DNA of 38,862 bases from positions 1-38,862 of the forward strand of contig NZ_JAUNTN010000029.1 of the NCBI RefSeq assembly GCF_030538695.1, given 5' to 3'. The number at the start of each line of letters is the position of its first letter. Positions within the stretch are counted from its first letter, which is position 1. A program made the position numbers and the translations under genes. This document shows positions 15,171 to 24,520 of this stretch, in pieces. A model generated the notes under the pieces. That model worked only from the letters and a program-made list of their open reading frames with translations, ran no database searches and was not told where the DNA came from. This stretch comes from Paracoccus sp. (in: a-proteobacteria) (lineage in GTDB: Bacteria; Pseudomonadota; Alphaproteobacteria; Rhodobacterales; Rhodobacteraceae).

Positions 15171-17570
15171 GTGGGTTATATTGATGCTTTGACCTATCGT
15201 CTTGGCCGTCTTTATTTAGCGGGCTGGTACGGCGACAACGAGTTGACGTTAGAGGTTGGCCAAAATTGCCAACCCTTGCGCCGCAGGCTCAGGCGGCCTG
15301 ACGTAACTGAGGCAGGTACTACAAGTGGCAACCACAGCGTACCGGTTCTGCCAGGCTTCAATCTTGAGGTGACGTGGGCCGGCGAGCCGGTGACGGTGAT
15401 CTGCCCGGATGGCACGCGACAGCCTTTGCCAGTGCCCGGCCGAATGCAACACGCGCACTGGCAGTTGCGGGTGCTGGGCCGGATCGTCCGCACTGCCGTG
15501 ACACAAGGTCCGGCGGTGGCCATAAACCTGCTGCGCAGGCGCAACATTGACCGCGACACGCTGCGGCAGCAGCTGGGGTTGGCCTCCGCGCCATCCGCCC
15601 CGACATTGCTGGACAACAGCCTGTTCACCCGCCGCGTCCTACCTCCGGTGCCGCCTGACACCGCGATCACGGTCGTCCTGCCCGTCTATAACGCGTTCGA
15701 GTTGTTGCAGGAATCGCTTCACCGGATTGAAGCGTATACCGACCTGCCTTGGCACCTGATCGCGGTCGAGGATTGTTCACCCGACAACCGGGTGAGGTCA
15801 TGGCTGCGTGACTGGACTGCGACCCGCAGCGACCATGTGACCTTGCTGGAAAACGAACAGAACCTTGGCTTCATCGGCTCAGTCAACCGCGCCTTTCAGG
15901 TCGCGCCCAAGGATCGGCCGCTAGTCCTGCTGAACAGCGACGCGCTGGTCCCCGAAGGCTGGGCCAGCCGGATCGTTGCACCCATTCTAGCTGATCCTGG
16001 TATTGCCAGCGTGACACCCATGTCGAACGACGCCACCATCTTCAGCCTGCCGGTCATCGGCCTGTCCTCGGGCATTCCCAACGGGCTGGCCGACCGGCTG
16101 GACCGCACAGCCCGCGGCCTGTCGGACGCGCTGACCGCCCCGGCCCCGACGGGTGTCGGCTTCTGCATGGCGATGTCGGGACGCGCCCTAGCGACGGTCG
16201 GGCAGTTCGATACCGTATTCGGCAAAGGCTATGGCGAAGAAGTTGACTGGTGCCAGCGCATCTTGCGTGACCACGGACTGCGCCATGTCGGGATCGGCAA
16301 TCTGTTCGTCGAACATCGCGGCGGGCAATCCTTCGGCAGCGAAGCCAAGATGGCCTTGATCCGGGCGAATGGACGGCTGATTTCAACCCGCTATCCGGCA
16401 TTCGACCAAGACGTGCAGGACTATATCGCCGCAGACCCGCTACGCGGGCATCGCATAGCGCTGGCGCTGGATTGGGCGGCGGGCATGGCGACCGATCAAG
16501 GCGCACGACTGCCGGTCTATGTCGCGCATTCCATGGGCGGCGGCGCGGAAAGCTGGCTGCGTGGCACGCTGGCCGCCGATCTGGACAGCACCCTGCCTGC
16601 CGCAGTGGTGATCCGCCTAGGCAACGCCACCCGCTATCTGGTAGAACTGCACACCAAGGGCAGCGTTAGCCGCGTCGCGGTCAACGACACTGCCGTTCTG
16701 CGCCGCCTGCTGGCGCCTGTAGCGGGGAATCGCCTGATCTATTCCTGCGGCGTAGGCGACCCCTACGGCATCGAGATTCCGGGCCTGATCCGCGATCTAG
16801 CCGGACCAGAGGGCCGGATCGAGGTGCTGGTTCATGATTATTGGCCGGTCAGCCCCTCCTATACGCTGGTCGATGCCGACGGCATCTTTCACGGCGTCCC
16901 CGCGCTTGACAGCTACGATTCTGCCCATCAGGGGATAGACGCTGCGGGCCGTAAGGTCACGTTGGCCGACTGGCAGGCCGAATGGGGCCGCCTGATCCTA
17001 GCCGCCAACGAGGTTCGGGTGTTTTCCAACAGCAGCGCGCGGATCATCCGACAGGTCTGGCCCGCGCTGGGTGACACGCTGGTCGTGCGCGGCCACCAGA
17101 CCGACACGCAAGGTCTGGCGATTGCCGACCCGGACTGGCTGGACGACACTCCTGGCACCATTGCGGTGCTGGGCGCCATCGGCGCCTATAAGGGCGCGCT
17201 GTATCTATCGCAGGTCGCGGCCGCATTCCAGAAACTACCTGACGCGCCCCGTCTGGTTGTGATCGGCGAATTTGACCTATCGTTCCCGCTACCCGCCTCG
17301 GTAACTGTGACCGGCCGCTATCACCCCGAAGATCTGCCGGGTTTGATCCGCCAGCATCGGGTGCAGGCATGGTTGATGCCCTCGATCGTCCCCGAGACGT
17401 TTTCCTTTGCCACGCACGAAATGCTAGCGACCGGCCTGCCGGTGATGTCCTTCGATCTGGGCGCGCAAGGCGATACAGTTGCCGCCGCACCGAACGGCCA
17501 TATCCTGCCCGACCGTACCGCGCCAACGCTGCTGCGTCTGTTCCGCCAGATCACCGGCAAGGCGGGTTAG
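15171..17570 (+). CDS. Two-domain glycosyltransferase (GT2 plus GT4-like)
   Basis: A 799-residue protein with two catalytic modules. Residues about 164-400 are a GT2 domain: ITVVLPVYNAFELL, then VLLNSDALVPEGW as the DxD region, and GKGYGEEVDWCQRI as the ED motif. A middle part has VAHSMGGGAESWL (about 448-460). Residues about 660-797 are GT4-like: AIGAYKGALYLSQVA and MPSIVPETFSFATHEMLATGLPVMSF, with the E-x7-E pattern. I choose the GTG at 15171 because a GGAGG ribosome site stands 7 bp upstream; an in-frame ATG lies at 15015. The first ~80 codons are AT-richer than the rest. It could add two sugars in succession, as some polymerising or capsule enzymes do. Acceptors are unknown. Confidence 0.83.
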   Translation: MGYIDALTYRLGRLYLAGWYGDNELTLEVGQNCQPLRRRLRRPDVTEAGTTSGNHSVPVLPGFNLEVTWAGEPVTVICPDGTRQPLPVPGRMQHAHWQLRVLGRIVRTAVTQGPAVAINLLRRRNIDRDTLRQQLGLASAPSAPTLLDNSLFTRRVLPPVPPDTAITVVLPVYNAFELLQESLHRIEAYTDLPWHLIAVEDCSPDNRVRSWLRDWTATRSDHVTLLENEQNLGFIGSVNRAFQVAPKDRPLVLLNSDALVPEGWASRIVAPILADPGIASVTPMSNDATIFSLPVIGLSSGIPNGLADRLDRTARGLSDALTAPAPTGVGFCMAMSGRALATVGQFDTVFGKGYGEEVDWCQRILRDHGLRHVGIGNLFVEHRGGQSFGSEAKMALIRANGRLISTRYPAFDQDVQDYIAADPLRGHRIALALDWAAGMATDQGARLPVYVAHSMGGGAESWLRGTLAADLDSTLPAAVVIRLGNATRYLVELHTKGSVSRVAVNDTAVLRRLLAPVAGNRLIYSCGVGDPYGIEIPGLIRDLAGPEGRIEVLVHDYWPVSPSYTLVDADGIFHGVPALDSYDSAHQGIDAAGRKVTLADWQAEWGRLILAANEVRVFSNSSARIIRQVWPALGDTLVVRGHQTDTQGLAIADPDWLDDTPGTIAVLGAIGAYKGALYLSQVAAAFQKLPDAPRLVVIGEFDLSFPLPASVTVTGRYHPEDLPGLIRQHRVQAWLMPSIVPETFSFATHEMLATGLPVMSFDLGAQGDTVAAAPNGHILPDRTAPTLLRLFRQITGKAG

Positions 17571-17600
17571 GATGGCCCCCTGTGGCCAAACGCGCCCACG

Positions 17601-18542
17601 CTACATCAGCGCCTGAATCAACGACAGCATATCGCGGAAGGTCAGCGGCGGGGGGGGCGCTGCGCCGTTCGTATCTGGCAAATCTTCGACAAGGCTGGGC
17701 GGATAGGGATTTTCGCGTCCAAGCCGCGCAAAAATCTCGCTGTATTCATCCTTCAGAATACGGAACAGACTCAGCCGTTCGGCTTGGGTCAGCGTCAGCT
17801 TGGGTGCGTTAGTAAACCGCTGCACCGCCAGATGATACAGCTTCTGTTGCAGATGCGCCGGGAAATCATGCGCCTTGGCGATGCGCATTAGTTCCACCAC
17901 CGGCGCCGGAACGCTACGGTTTTCACCGCGTCCCGGCACGTGCGGCGCCTCGATCCCCAGCAGCGCAAGGAACGTCTGCACCGGTGGTCCCTGTTCATAG
18001 GTAAAGACCGTCAGCGCGTTCTCGCCAAAGTGATCCGCCCATTTGCCCAGTTGCTGACCATAGGCGATGTCGGGGTCGATCTGGCGCGGCTTGTCCAGAA
18101 AGAACCGCAGCGGCATGGTGAAACGGTTATTCGGCGACTTGGCCTTCTGATTATAGATCGACAGCAGCATCTCATCGGGGCGGCGCACGCAGGCAATGAT
18201 CCGTACCCAGTCAGCCCGCAGCCGCGACCTCAGCTGGGCCAACGCCTCGGGCCGCAGGGTAAACAGCTCCTCACTGGACACCAGCACGGATTTGCCGGGA
18301 TTTTTCGCCAGCACCGCGTTCAGCTCGTCGATCTCGGTTCCGGCGTCGGGGATGTCACCGCGGACCGGATCGCGCATGTTCTTCAGTGCGAAGGCCAGCC
18401 GATGCTGCGCAATATTACACCAGTTGACACGAGGATAGACGATATTCGCCCGCGCCAGCAGCGCTCCCGAGTCGGTCAGCAAGGTTTGCAGTGCAGTGGT
18501 CGCGGTCTTGTGTGCGCCGATATGAACGATAAGGTGGGTCAT
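17601..18542 (-). CDS. Sulfotransferase-like protein C
   Basis: A 313-residue P-loop protein. The N-terminal VHIGAHKTATTALQTLL (about 5-21) is the PAPS-binding loop, and RIIACVRRPDEMLLSIYNQ (about 114-132) is the 3'-phosphate region. It is closer in layout to sulfotransferase A (start MTxLIxHIGxxKT) than to B. It converges on the two-domain glycosyltransferase with a 30-bp gap and forms the right end of the glycan island. The likely role is sulfation of the island's glycan. Function is inferred from family and context. Confidence 0.82.
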   Translation of the reverse strand: MTHLIVHIGAHKTATTALQTLLTDSGALLARANIVYPRVNWCNIAQHRLAFALKNMRDPVRGDIPDAGTEIDELNAVLAKNPGKSVLVSSEELFTLRPEALAQLRSRLRADWVRIIACVRRPDEMLLSIYNQKAKSPNNRFTMPLRFFLDKPRQIDPDIAYGQQLGKWADHFGENALTVFTYEQGPPVQTFLALLGIEAPHVPGRGENRSVPAPVVELMRIAKAHDFPAHLQQKLYHLAVQRFTNAPKLTLTQAERLSLFRILKDEYSEIFARLGRENPYPPSLVEDLPDTNGAAPPPPLTFRDMLSLIQALM

Positions 18543-18692
18543 GGTTAACTCTAAGATGGTATTTACTCTTCTAACCTGTATTTACTACATTTGATACCCG
18601 CTCGAACCTGGGCTGTGATCTCATAATGGCTGTCCCCTTCCCGCTCAATCTGTCAATGCCAGGCAGGGCCGTCGATCCGAACGCCATTCAGG

Positions 18693-19690
18693 CTATCCCT
18701 GGTTAGCCCAAGTCTGGATACTGTGGCACCGCTCGATGATAGTCCCAAAGGGCGGCGCATTTGCGAGCAGAAGCCCGTCCTCGGTCATGCGCCGGCAGTC
18801 ATCGCCGAGCATCACCAAGGCATCGCCTTTGGGAATAAGCCGCATCTGCCCTGCGACAGCCGCATGGTAGTCGATCACCGACCGATCGGCGGCCCTCTCG
18901 GGAAAGAACATCTGCTTGTGCGCGGCGACCGCCTGCGCCAGGCCGCGATCAGCCAGCGTGGCATCGGCGAGACCTGCTTCATCAAGCTTGGCCAGGTCAT
19001 AGCAGTGCCGGTCAAAGCGATCACCGCGCAGGCGAGCCTGAAGGCAGAAGACATGCGCAGCGGTGGCCTTCTCCCAGAGTGTCCGCTCGGCATGCATGAC
19101 CCGTGGTCGGGCTGTTGGAAAAGTTACGCCTTCGACAAAGCTGGCAGCGTCACAGGCAACGTCCCGAGGACTTGCCGGCTCGCCGGTGGAGCGAGCCCCG
19201 AATTCCAGCATCACAGAGGGTGACACATAGCCCGATCCCCGCCCGGTCGGCTCGTAATTGATGAACAGCTTGTCACCCTCAATCAGGATCGCCCCCGGCA
19301 CACCATCCCTCGTCATCGCTTCGGCAATCAAAGGTCGAACATCCCTGGCCACCCATTCCGGCAGGCGTTCGCGGACCGCTGCAGACCAGCGCTTCTCTTC
19401 ACTGCGAGTCTTCGGCAGGGCCGCCTCGCCATCACCGGCCAGATCGGGCACCAGTCTGCGAATATCATAGGTCAGGTCAACATCCTCGGAGAAACGCTGG
19501 ATGACACCATAGGCCTTCGAAAGCGAGGTTCCACCCTTGAACACGAGATGTTCGCCGAGCGGAGAGCCGAAAAGAGTTTGCAGCGCCCAGACGACCCAGA
19601 TATCCTTTTCGAGAAGATGCAGCGGACGTCCTGAGCGATCGGCAACAACGCGCAATATCGCCCGTCGTGCCGGGCAGCATAAGGAAAAAC
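18693..19690 (-). pseudogene. AbiEii/AbiGii-type nucleotidyltransferase toxin, 5' end lost
   Basis: The frame encodes an AbiEii-family nucleotidyltransferase. It shows LEKDIWVVWALQTLF, then LVFKGGTSLSKAYGVIQRFSEDVDLTYD, which carries the GG-S and D-D catalytic core. The C-terminal half has the helix-rich DRHCYDLAKL region. The best start is a TTG at 19655 with no good ribosome site. Family-like sequence (RAILRVVADRSGRP) continues upstream of it until it runs into the VIT gene stop at 19694, with no ATG or GTG in frame. So about 15-20 N-terminal residues and the normal start are missing. The AbiEi antitoxin expected just upstream is absent. If translated it would be an orphan toxin; loss of expression is more likely. 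Confidence 0.78.
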
Positions 19691-19693
19691 AAC

Positions 19694-20191
19694 CTATCCC
19701 GCGCCGAGCCTGCCCAGCCCCACGCCGATGCCAAAGACAATCGCCCCACCCACGACCACTTGCAGGATGGTGCTGGCCAGCCGTCCGCCCATGAAGCGCC
19801 AGCGGACATAGGCAATCACGATCAGTTCGATCACCACCACCGCATATGCCAGCCGAAGCGCAGCCTGCATATCCGGCAGCAGGAAGGGCAGCGTGTGCAG
19901 CATCCCGCCCAGCGCCGTGGCAAAGCCGGTGATGGCGCCGCGTTGCACCGGGCCGCCGCGCCCGGTCACGCTACCATCATCGGACAGCGCCTCGGCCAGA
20001 CCCATGCTGACACCCGCACCCAGCGACGCGGCCAGCCCGACATAAAAGGCAGTCATCGGATGCCCGGCCAAACCCGCCGCCGCAAAGATCGGCGCAAGGG
20101 TGGACACGGACCCATCCATCAGCCCCAGAAGCCCCGGCTGGATCTTTTGCAGGACAAGGTTCCTGCGGGCGTCGTCGGTTTCATCAGACAT
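19694..20191 (-). CDS. VIT1/CCC1-family transporter
   Basis: A 165-residue membrane protein of the VIT/CCC1 family (vacuolar iron and manganese transporter type). [22 protein letters not shown] is the family opening. Five hydrophobic helices follow, ending with [16 protein letters not shown]. Bacterial members move Fe2+ or Mn2+, some with a rubrerythrin domain that is absent here. The start at 20191 follows a GGAG ribosome site; an in-frame upstream extension looks spurious. It is divergent from the oxalate decarboxylase gene, a manganese enzyme, which makes manganese an attractive substrate. That link is inference. Confidence 0.82.
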   Translation of the reverse strand: MSDETDDARRNLVLQKIQPGLLGLMDGSVSTLAPIFAAAGLAGHPMTAFYVGLAASLGAGVSMGLAEALSDDGSVTGRGGPVQRGAITGFATALGGMLHTLPFLLPDMQAALRLAYAVVVIELIVIAYVRWRFMGGRLASTILQVVVGGAIVFGIGVGLGRLGAG

Positions 20192-20392
20192 CAGAATCTC
20201 CGGTCCGGGATCAAGGCGGGCGCTACCTGTGGCTATATCTTTTCTCAAGATCAGCCCGCCCGCAGAAGCGCATTTGCAGAACTGGCGACGCATTGTAGCA
20301 GGTTTTTATAGTTTTTTCTGTTATCTGAATAACATCATCAAACGCTTTTTGTGCTATGCTTTTTCGACATCACGGCATCAGGAGGCATTACC

Positions 20393-21577
20393 ATGCCCAT
20401 CGACCACCCCAATCGCTACGGAAAACTCGCGCAGGAAACCTATGACGCCGAACGCAACGATTCCTTCAGCAATCCCGGCCCGAAAAATGCCGGGCTGATG
20501 CGGATGAACCCCAATTCGGACTGCCCGCCGCCGACCGATCACGGCGTGGTCGATCCGTTCTGGTATTCCTTCGATCTGGCCCATCGCCGGGTGCAGGAAG
20601 GGGGCTGGACCCATCAGGTCACGCAGCGCGAAATCCCGACCTCGACCGATCTGGCGGGGGTCAATATGCGGCTGACCAAGGGGGCGTTTCGCGAACTCCA
20701 TTGGCACCGGGCCGATGAATGGGCGATCATGCTGGCGGGCCGGGCGCGGATCACGGTGTTCACGCCGGCGGGCGAGATGTTCGTCGATGATGTGGATGCG
20801 GGCGATCTGTGGCTGTTTCCGGCAGGCTTTCCGCATTCCATTCAGGCGCTTGGCGATGAGGGTTGCGAATTCCTGCTGGTCTTTAACCAAGGCGATTTTT
20901 CCGAGGAAAGCACGCTGTTGCTGTCCGACTGGCTGAAACACACACCGCCGGAAATCCTTGAACAGAACTTCCGTCTGGGGGCCGATTCCATCGCCAAACT
21001 GCCCAAGGAAGAACCGCTCTATATCTTCCCCAGCGACGAGCCGACCAATACGCTGAATGAGGACCGGGCCGAGGTTGCGGCGAATGCGGGCACCCCGAAA
21101 ATGTCCTTCACCTTCAAGGCCAGCACGATGAAGCCGACCCGCGAAAGCGAGGCGGGGCATGTCAAGATCATCGATTCACGCAATTTCCCGGCCTCAAGCA
21201 AGATCGCCTCGGCCATCGTGACGGTGAAACCGGGCTGTATCCGGGAGTTGCACTGGCACCCGAATGCGAATGAATGGCAATACTGGATCAAGGGTCAGGC
21301 GCGGATGACCGTTTTTCCCGGTCAGGAAGCCGCGCGGACGATGGATTTCAACGCCAATGATGTGGGCTTCGTGCAGACCAATGCGGGCCATTACATCGAA
21401 AACACCGGCGACGAAGACCTTGTTTTCCTTGAAATGTTCGTCGCGCCGGAATTTCAGGACGTGTCGCTGAACAAATGGCTGCGGGCGCTGCCAGAACAGG
21501 TGGTCGCGGCGCATACCGGCCTTTCGCCCGAGGAAATCCGCAAGATCCCCACGGGCGACAATCCGTTGCTGAAATAG
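20393..21577 (+). CDS. oxdC: Bicupin oxalate decarboxylase
   Basis: A 394-residue bicupin with no signal peptide. Cupin 1 has ELHWHRADEWAIM (His103, His105, then the Glu), and cupin 2 has ELHWHPNANEWQYW; both carry the manganese-binding HxH-E pattern. The lid over the N-terminal site reads SEEST (residues 170-174). It corresponds to SENST of Bacillus OxdC, whose Glu is the proton donor that favours decarboxylation over oxidation. So the expected reaction is oxalate to formate plus CO2. The ATG follows AGGAGGCATTACC. It is monocistronic, flanked by a divergent VIT transporter gene and a convergent exporter. Length fits OxdC (about 385). The gene symbol is by family similarity. Confidence 0.92.
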   Translation: MPIDHPNRYGKLAQETYDAERNDSFSNPGPKNAGLMRMNPNSDCPPPTDHGVVDPFWYSFDLAHRRVQEGGWTHQVTQREIPTSTDLAGVNMRLTKGAFRELHWHRADEWAIMLAGRARITVFTPAGEMFVDDVDAGDLWLFPAGFPHSIQALGDEGCEFLLVFNQGDFSEESTLLLSDWLKHTPPEILEQNFRLGADSIAKLPKEEPLYIFPSDEPTNTLNEDRAEVAANAGTPKMSFTFKASTMKPTRESEAGHVKIIDSRNFPASSKIASAIVTVKPGCIRELHWHPNANEWQYWIKGQARMTVFPGQEAARTMDFNANDVGFVQTNAGHYIENTGDEDLVFLEMFVAPEFQDVSLNKWLRALPEQVVAAHTGLSPEEIRKIPTGDNPLLK

Positions 21578-21581
21578 GGGC

Positions 21582-22811
21582 TTACACCCTGCCTTTCGCC
21601 CAGAACCGCGTCAAGGCAAGGGGCAGGATCAGCCCGGTTGCCATCGTCACCATGGTTATCGTGATCGTCGCCAGATCGGCGGCGATGATGCCCGCCAGCC
21701 CGGCCCGTGCGTCTGCGTCGGCGGTGGTCAGGAGGACCATTGCGCTCATCGCGCGAAAGGCGAAGAGGCCGGGCACCAGCGCCACCACGGCGGCAAAGCC
21801 CGCCGCCGCGAAGGGCAGGTTGCGCCACAGCGACAGGGGTGCCAGCACCGCGCCGACGATCAGGCAGGCCAGACCCGAGGCCAGCGCCATCGGCATCGCC
21901 GCCTCGTGCATCGCCAGCCAGCGCGCCGCATGGGCGGCGGCGCCGACCAGCATCGGGGCCAGGAACATGCGCGGCGGGGCGGAGAAGAACACGCTATAGG
22001 CCAGCGCCGCCGCGGCCGCCGCCGGGATGTCCCACAGAAGCGGGGCCGAGCCGATGGGCTCGGCCGGCGGAAGTGAGCTGCCGCCCAGCAGCAGCCCCGC
22101 GACCACGCCCACCGAGATCCCGGCCAGCACCGCCACGGCAAAGCCCAGCCGCGCCAGCCCAAGCTGCACCCGCCCGGCGATCACGTCGAAACAGCCATTT
22201 AGCAGATGCGGCCCCGGCACCAGCACCATGCAGGGGCAGACCGCCACCAGCCTTTGCGCCGAGGTCAGGTGCAGGTGATCCGCCAAGGCGCCGAACAGCC
22301 CGGCCAGCAGCGCCGCCGCGAAAGCCTGCCAGATGCCGCTTGCGCCAAGCGCCCCCATCCGGCGGCGCAGCAACCCGCCCAGCCCGGCCGCCAGCGCGAT
22401 CAGCAGCATCGAGGCGGGGACGTCTCCGCCAAAGATCACCGCCAGCGCCACCGCGCCAAGCGCCGCCGCCCCGGCAAAGGTCAGATCGCTGGACGGCGGC
22501 AGGTTTGCGGCGCGATCCAGCACGGCGCGGAAATCACCGCGCGGCAGGTGGCCCGCGATCAGATCGTCACAGGCCGCGTTCACGGCGGCAACGCGGGCCA
22601 TGTTCACGGCATCGGGCTTGCCCGGTGCCATATACAGCGCGCCATTTCTCGCCTGCACCGCAATCCCGTCCCATCCGGGCATCAGCACCAGATCAAGCCC
22701 GAAATGCCCGGCCAGCCGCGCGCCGGTCTCCAGCGTCTTGGCCGTGCTTTGGCCATGGGCGTGCAACAGGCCAACGGCCCGCATCAGATCGGCCTTGTCC
22801 GCCTGTTCCAT
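21582..22811 (-). CDS. ThrE-type threonine/serine exporter
   Basis: A 409-residue protein of the ThrE (YjjP/YjjB fusion) family. The N-terminal soluble part (about 1-105) has LHAHGQSTAKTLETGARLA, the usual helical opening. It is followed by about ten hydrophobic helices with CPCMVLVPGPHLLNG in the first half (YjjP-like) and LVPGLFAFRAMSAM in the second (YjjB-like), the repeated VPG signature. Members export threonine, serine or small organic acids. It ends 5 bp from the oxalate decarboxylase stop (convergent) and lies downstream of malic enzyme. The substrate is not certain; with oxalate and malate enzymes nearby, organic-acid export is possible. Confidence 0.85.
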   Translation of the reverse strand: MEQADKADLMRAVGLLHAHGQSTAKTLETGARLAGHFGLDLVLMPGWDGIAVQARNGALYMAPGKPDAVNMARVAAVNAACDDLIAGHLPRGDFRAVLDRAANLPPSSDLTFAGAAALGAVALAVIFGGDVPASMLLIALAAGLGGLLRRRMGALGASGIWQAFAAALLAGLFGALADHLHLTSAQRLVAVCPCMVLVPGPHLLNGCFDVIAGRVQLGLARLGFAVAVLAGISVGVVAGLLLGGSSLPPAEPIGSAPLLWDIPAAAAAALAYSVFFSAPPRMFLAPMLVGAAAHAARWLAMHEAAMPMALASGLACLIVGAVLAPLSLWRNLPFAAAGFAAVVALVPGLFAFRAMSAMVLLTTADADARAGLAGIIAADLATITITMVTMATGLILPLALTRFWAKGRV

Positions 22812-22826
22812 GCCGCCCCCTGCATA

Positions 22827-22852
22827 ACCGGCGCGAGTCGCCCCGCGCCGGT
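22827..22852 (-). other. Hairpin downstream of malic enzyme
   Basis: A perfect 9-bp stem (ACCGGCGCG / CGCGCCGGT) with an 8-base loop, between the malic enzyme stop and the exporter ATG. It has no T-tract on the minus strand. It may separate the two genes partly or protect the malic enzyme mRNA 3' end. Confidence 0.55.
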
Positions 22853-22859
22853 GGTGTCG

Positions 22860-24494
22860 TTATTTATAGACCGGCTGCCACATGGCGTCCTGAACCGCCT
22901 GCACGAGGTTGTCCTTGGGCTTCGCCACCCCGTCCCTGACCGCCTGTTTCGCCACCGCAACCGCCACCGTTGCGCTTGACGCCCGCAGGTTCGACACATC
23001 CGGCAGCAGCGAAGCGCCCGCCCCGGTCGGATCGACCTGACTGGCCACCGCCTCGGCCGCCGCCAGCAGCATCCCGTCGGTCACATGGGTCGCGCCCGAG
23101 ACCACCACGCCAAGGCCAAGCCCCGGATAAAGCAGCGCGTTATTCGCCTGCCCGATATGATAGGTAGTGCCGTTATAGGTGATCGGGTCGATCGGAATGC
23201 CGGTGGCGATCAGGGCGCGGCCCTCGGTCCAGGGGATGATGTCGGCGGGCATCGCCTCGATTTTCTCGGTCGGGTTCGACAGGGGCAGGATGATCGGGCG
23301 ATCAACGCCCGCCGCCATCGCCTTGATAACGCCCTCGGTGAAGGCGTTGTGGTCGGTCGAGGTGCCGATCAGGATCGTTGGTTTCACCTGCTCGACCACG
23401 GTTTGCAGGCCGATCTTGCCGTCATGGCGGGTCCAGTCCGCGACCTCGGACGCCGGGCGGGCATAAGCCTGCTGATAATCGGGCAGGTCTTTCATATCGT
23501 CGGTGACCAGACCGTTGATGTCGATCAGCCAGACCCGCGCTTTCGCCTCTTCCGCCGACAGCCCGTCGCGCATCATCGCGGCGTGGATCTGGTCGGCCAT
23601 GCCGGTGCCCGCCGTGCCTGCGCCGTAAACCACCAGCCGCTGATCGGCGAAGTTCTGTTTCGTGACCTTCAGCCCCGAGACGACCGAGGAAATCACGATG
23701 GCCCCGGTCCCCTGCATATCGTCGTTGAAGATCCGGTATTTGTCGCGGTTGTTCACCAGAATGCGGCGAGCATTCGAGGGCCCGAAATCCTCGAAATGCA
23801 GCAGCGCCTTGGGAAACATCTCGGAGGCGGTTTTCAGGTAAAGGTCGATCAGGTCGTCATACCGCTTGCCGGTAATCCGCGCATGGCGATTGCCCAGATA
23901 GGCCGGGTCGTTCAGCAATTGCTCATTATCCGTCCCGACATCGAGATTGACCGCAATCACCCGCGCCGGGTCGATCCCCGCCGCCGCCGTATAGACCGCC
24001 AGCTTGCCCACCGAAATATCGGTGCCATTCACGCCCCAATCGCCGATGCCCAGAATCTCCTGCGCGTCCGAGACCACGATCAGATCCACGTCATCCGGGC
24101 CAAGGCCCAGCGTCTCGAACGACGCCTTCACATCCTCGGGCCGGTCGATGGACAGGTAAACGGCGCGGGACTGGCGGTAATCGCGGCTCCATTTCTTGAT
24201 CGCCTCGCCGATGGTCGGATCATAGACGATGGGCAGCATTTCCGACAGATGATCGAGGATAACGCGGTAATAGAGCACCTCGTTGCGGTCATGCAGCTGG
24301 TCCAGATAGATGTATTTTTCCAGATCGGTCTCGAAACCGGACAGCTGCGCATAGGCCCGCGCGGCCTGCTGGTCCAGCGTCTCCACACCGGCGGGCAGAC
24401 GCCCGGTCAGGCCCAGTTTCGCGCGTTCTTCATGGGAAAAGGCCGTGCCTTTATTCGTCAGCGGGTCGGTGATGATCTCGGGACGTTTGGTCAT
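22860..24494 (-). CDS. NAD-dependent malic enzyme
   Basis: A 544-residue malic enzyme of the SfcA/MaeA class, which converts malate plus NAD+ to pyruvate, CO2 and NADH. It shows LEKYIYLDQLHDRNEVLYY and VYDPTIGEAIKKWS at the N-terminus, the metal-binding FEDFGPSNAR and YRIFNDDMQGTG, and the dinucleotide motif VVYGAGTAGTGMADQ. The NPTE signature appears as LSNPTEKIEAMPADI. Length matches the large bacterial class. The start at 24494 follows GAAAGGATTGCATT. It stands 26 bp after the esterase gene, so probably one transcript. It supplies pyruvate during growth on C2/C4 or acetoacetate-type substrates. Confidence 0.94.
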   Translation of the reverse strand: MTKRPEIITDPLTNKGTAFSHEERAKLGLTGRLPAGVETLDQQAARAYAQLSGFETDLEKYIYLDQLHDRNEVLYYRVILDHLSEMLPIVYDPTIGEAIKKWSRDYRQSRAVYLSIDRPEDVKASFETLGLGPDDVDLIVVSDAQEILGIGDWGVNGTDISVGKLAVYTAAAGIDPARVIAVNLDVGTDNEQLLNDPAYLGNRHARITGKRYDDLIDLYLKTASEMFPKALLHFEDFGPSNARRILVNNRDKYRIFNDDMQGTGAIVISSVVSGLKVTKQNFADQRLVVYGAGTAGTGMADQIHAAMMRDGLSAEEAKARVWLIDINGLVTDDMKDLPDYQQAYARPASEVADWTRHDGKIGLQTVVEQVKPTILIGTSTDHNAFTEGVIKAMAAGVDRPIILPLSNPTEKIEAMPADIIPWTEGRALIATGIPIDPITYNGTTYHIGQANNALLYPGLGLGVVVSGATHVTDGMLLAAAEAVASQVDPTGAGASLLPDVSNLRASSATVAVAVAKQAVRDGVAKPKDNLVQAVQDAMWQPVYK

Positions 24495-24520
24495 AATGCA
24501 ATCCTTTCGGTGCTGGTTGC

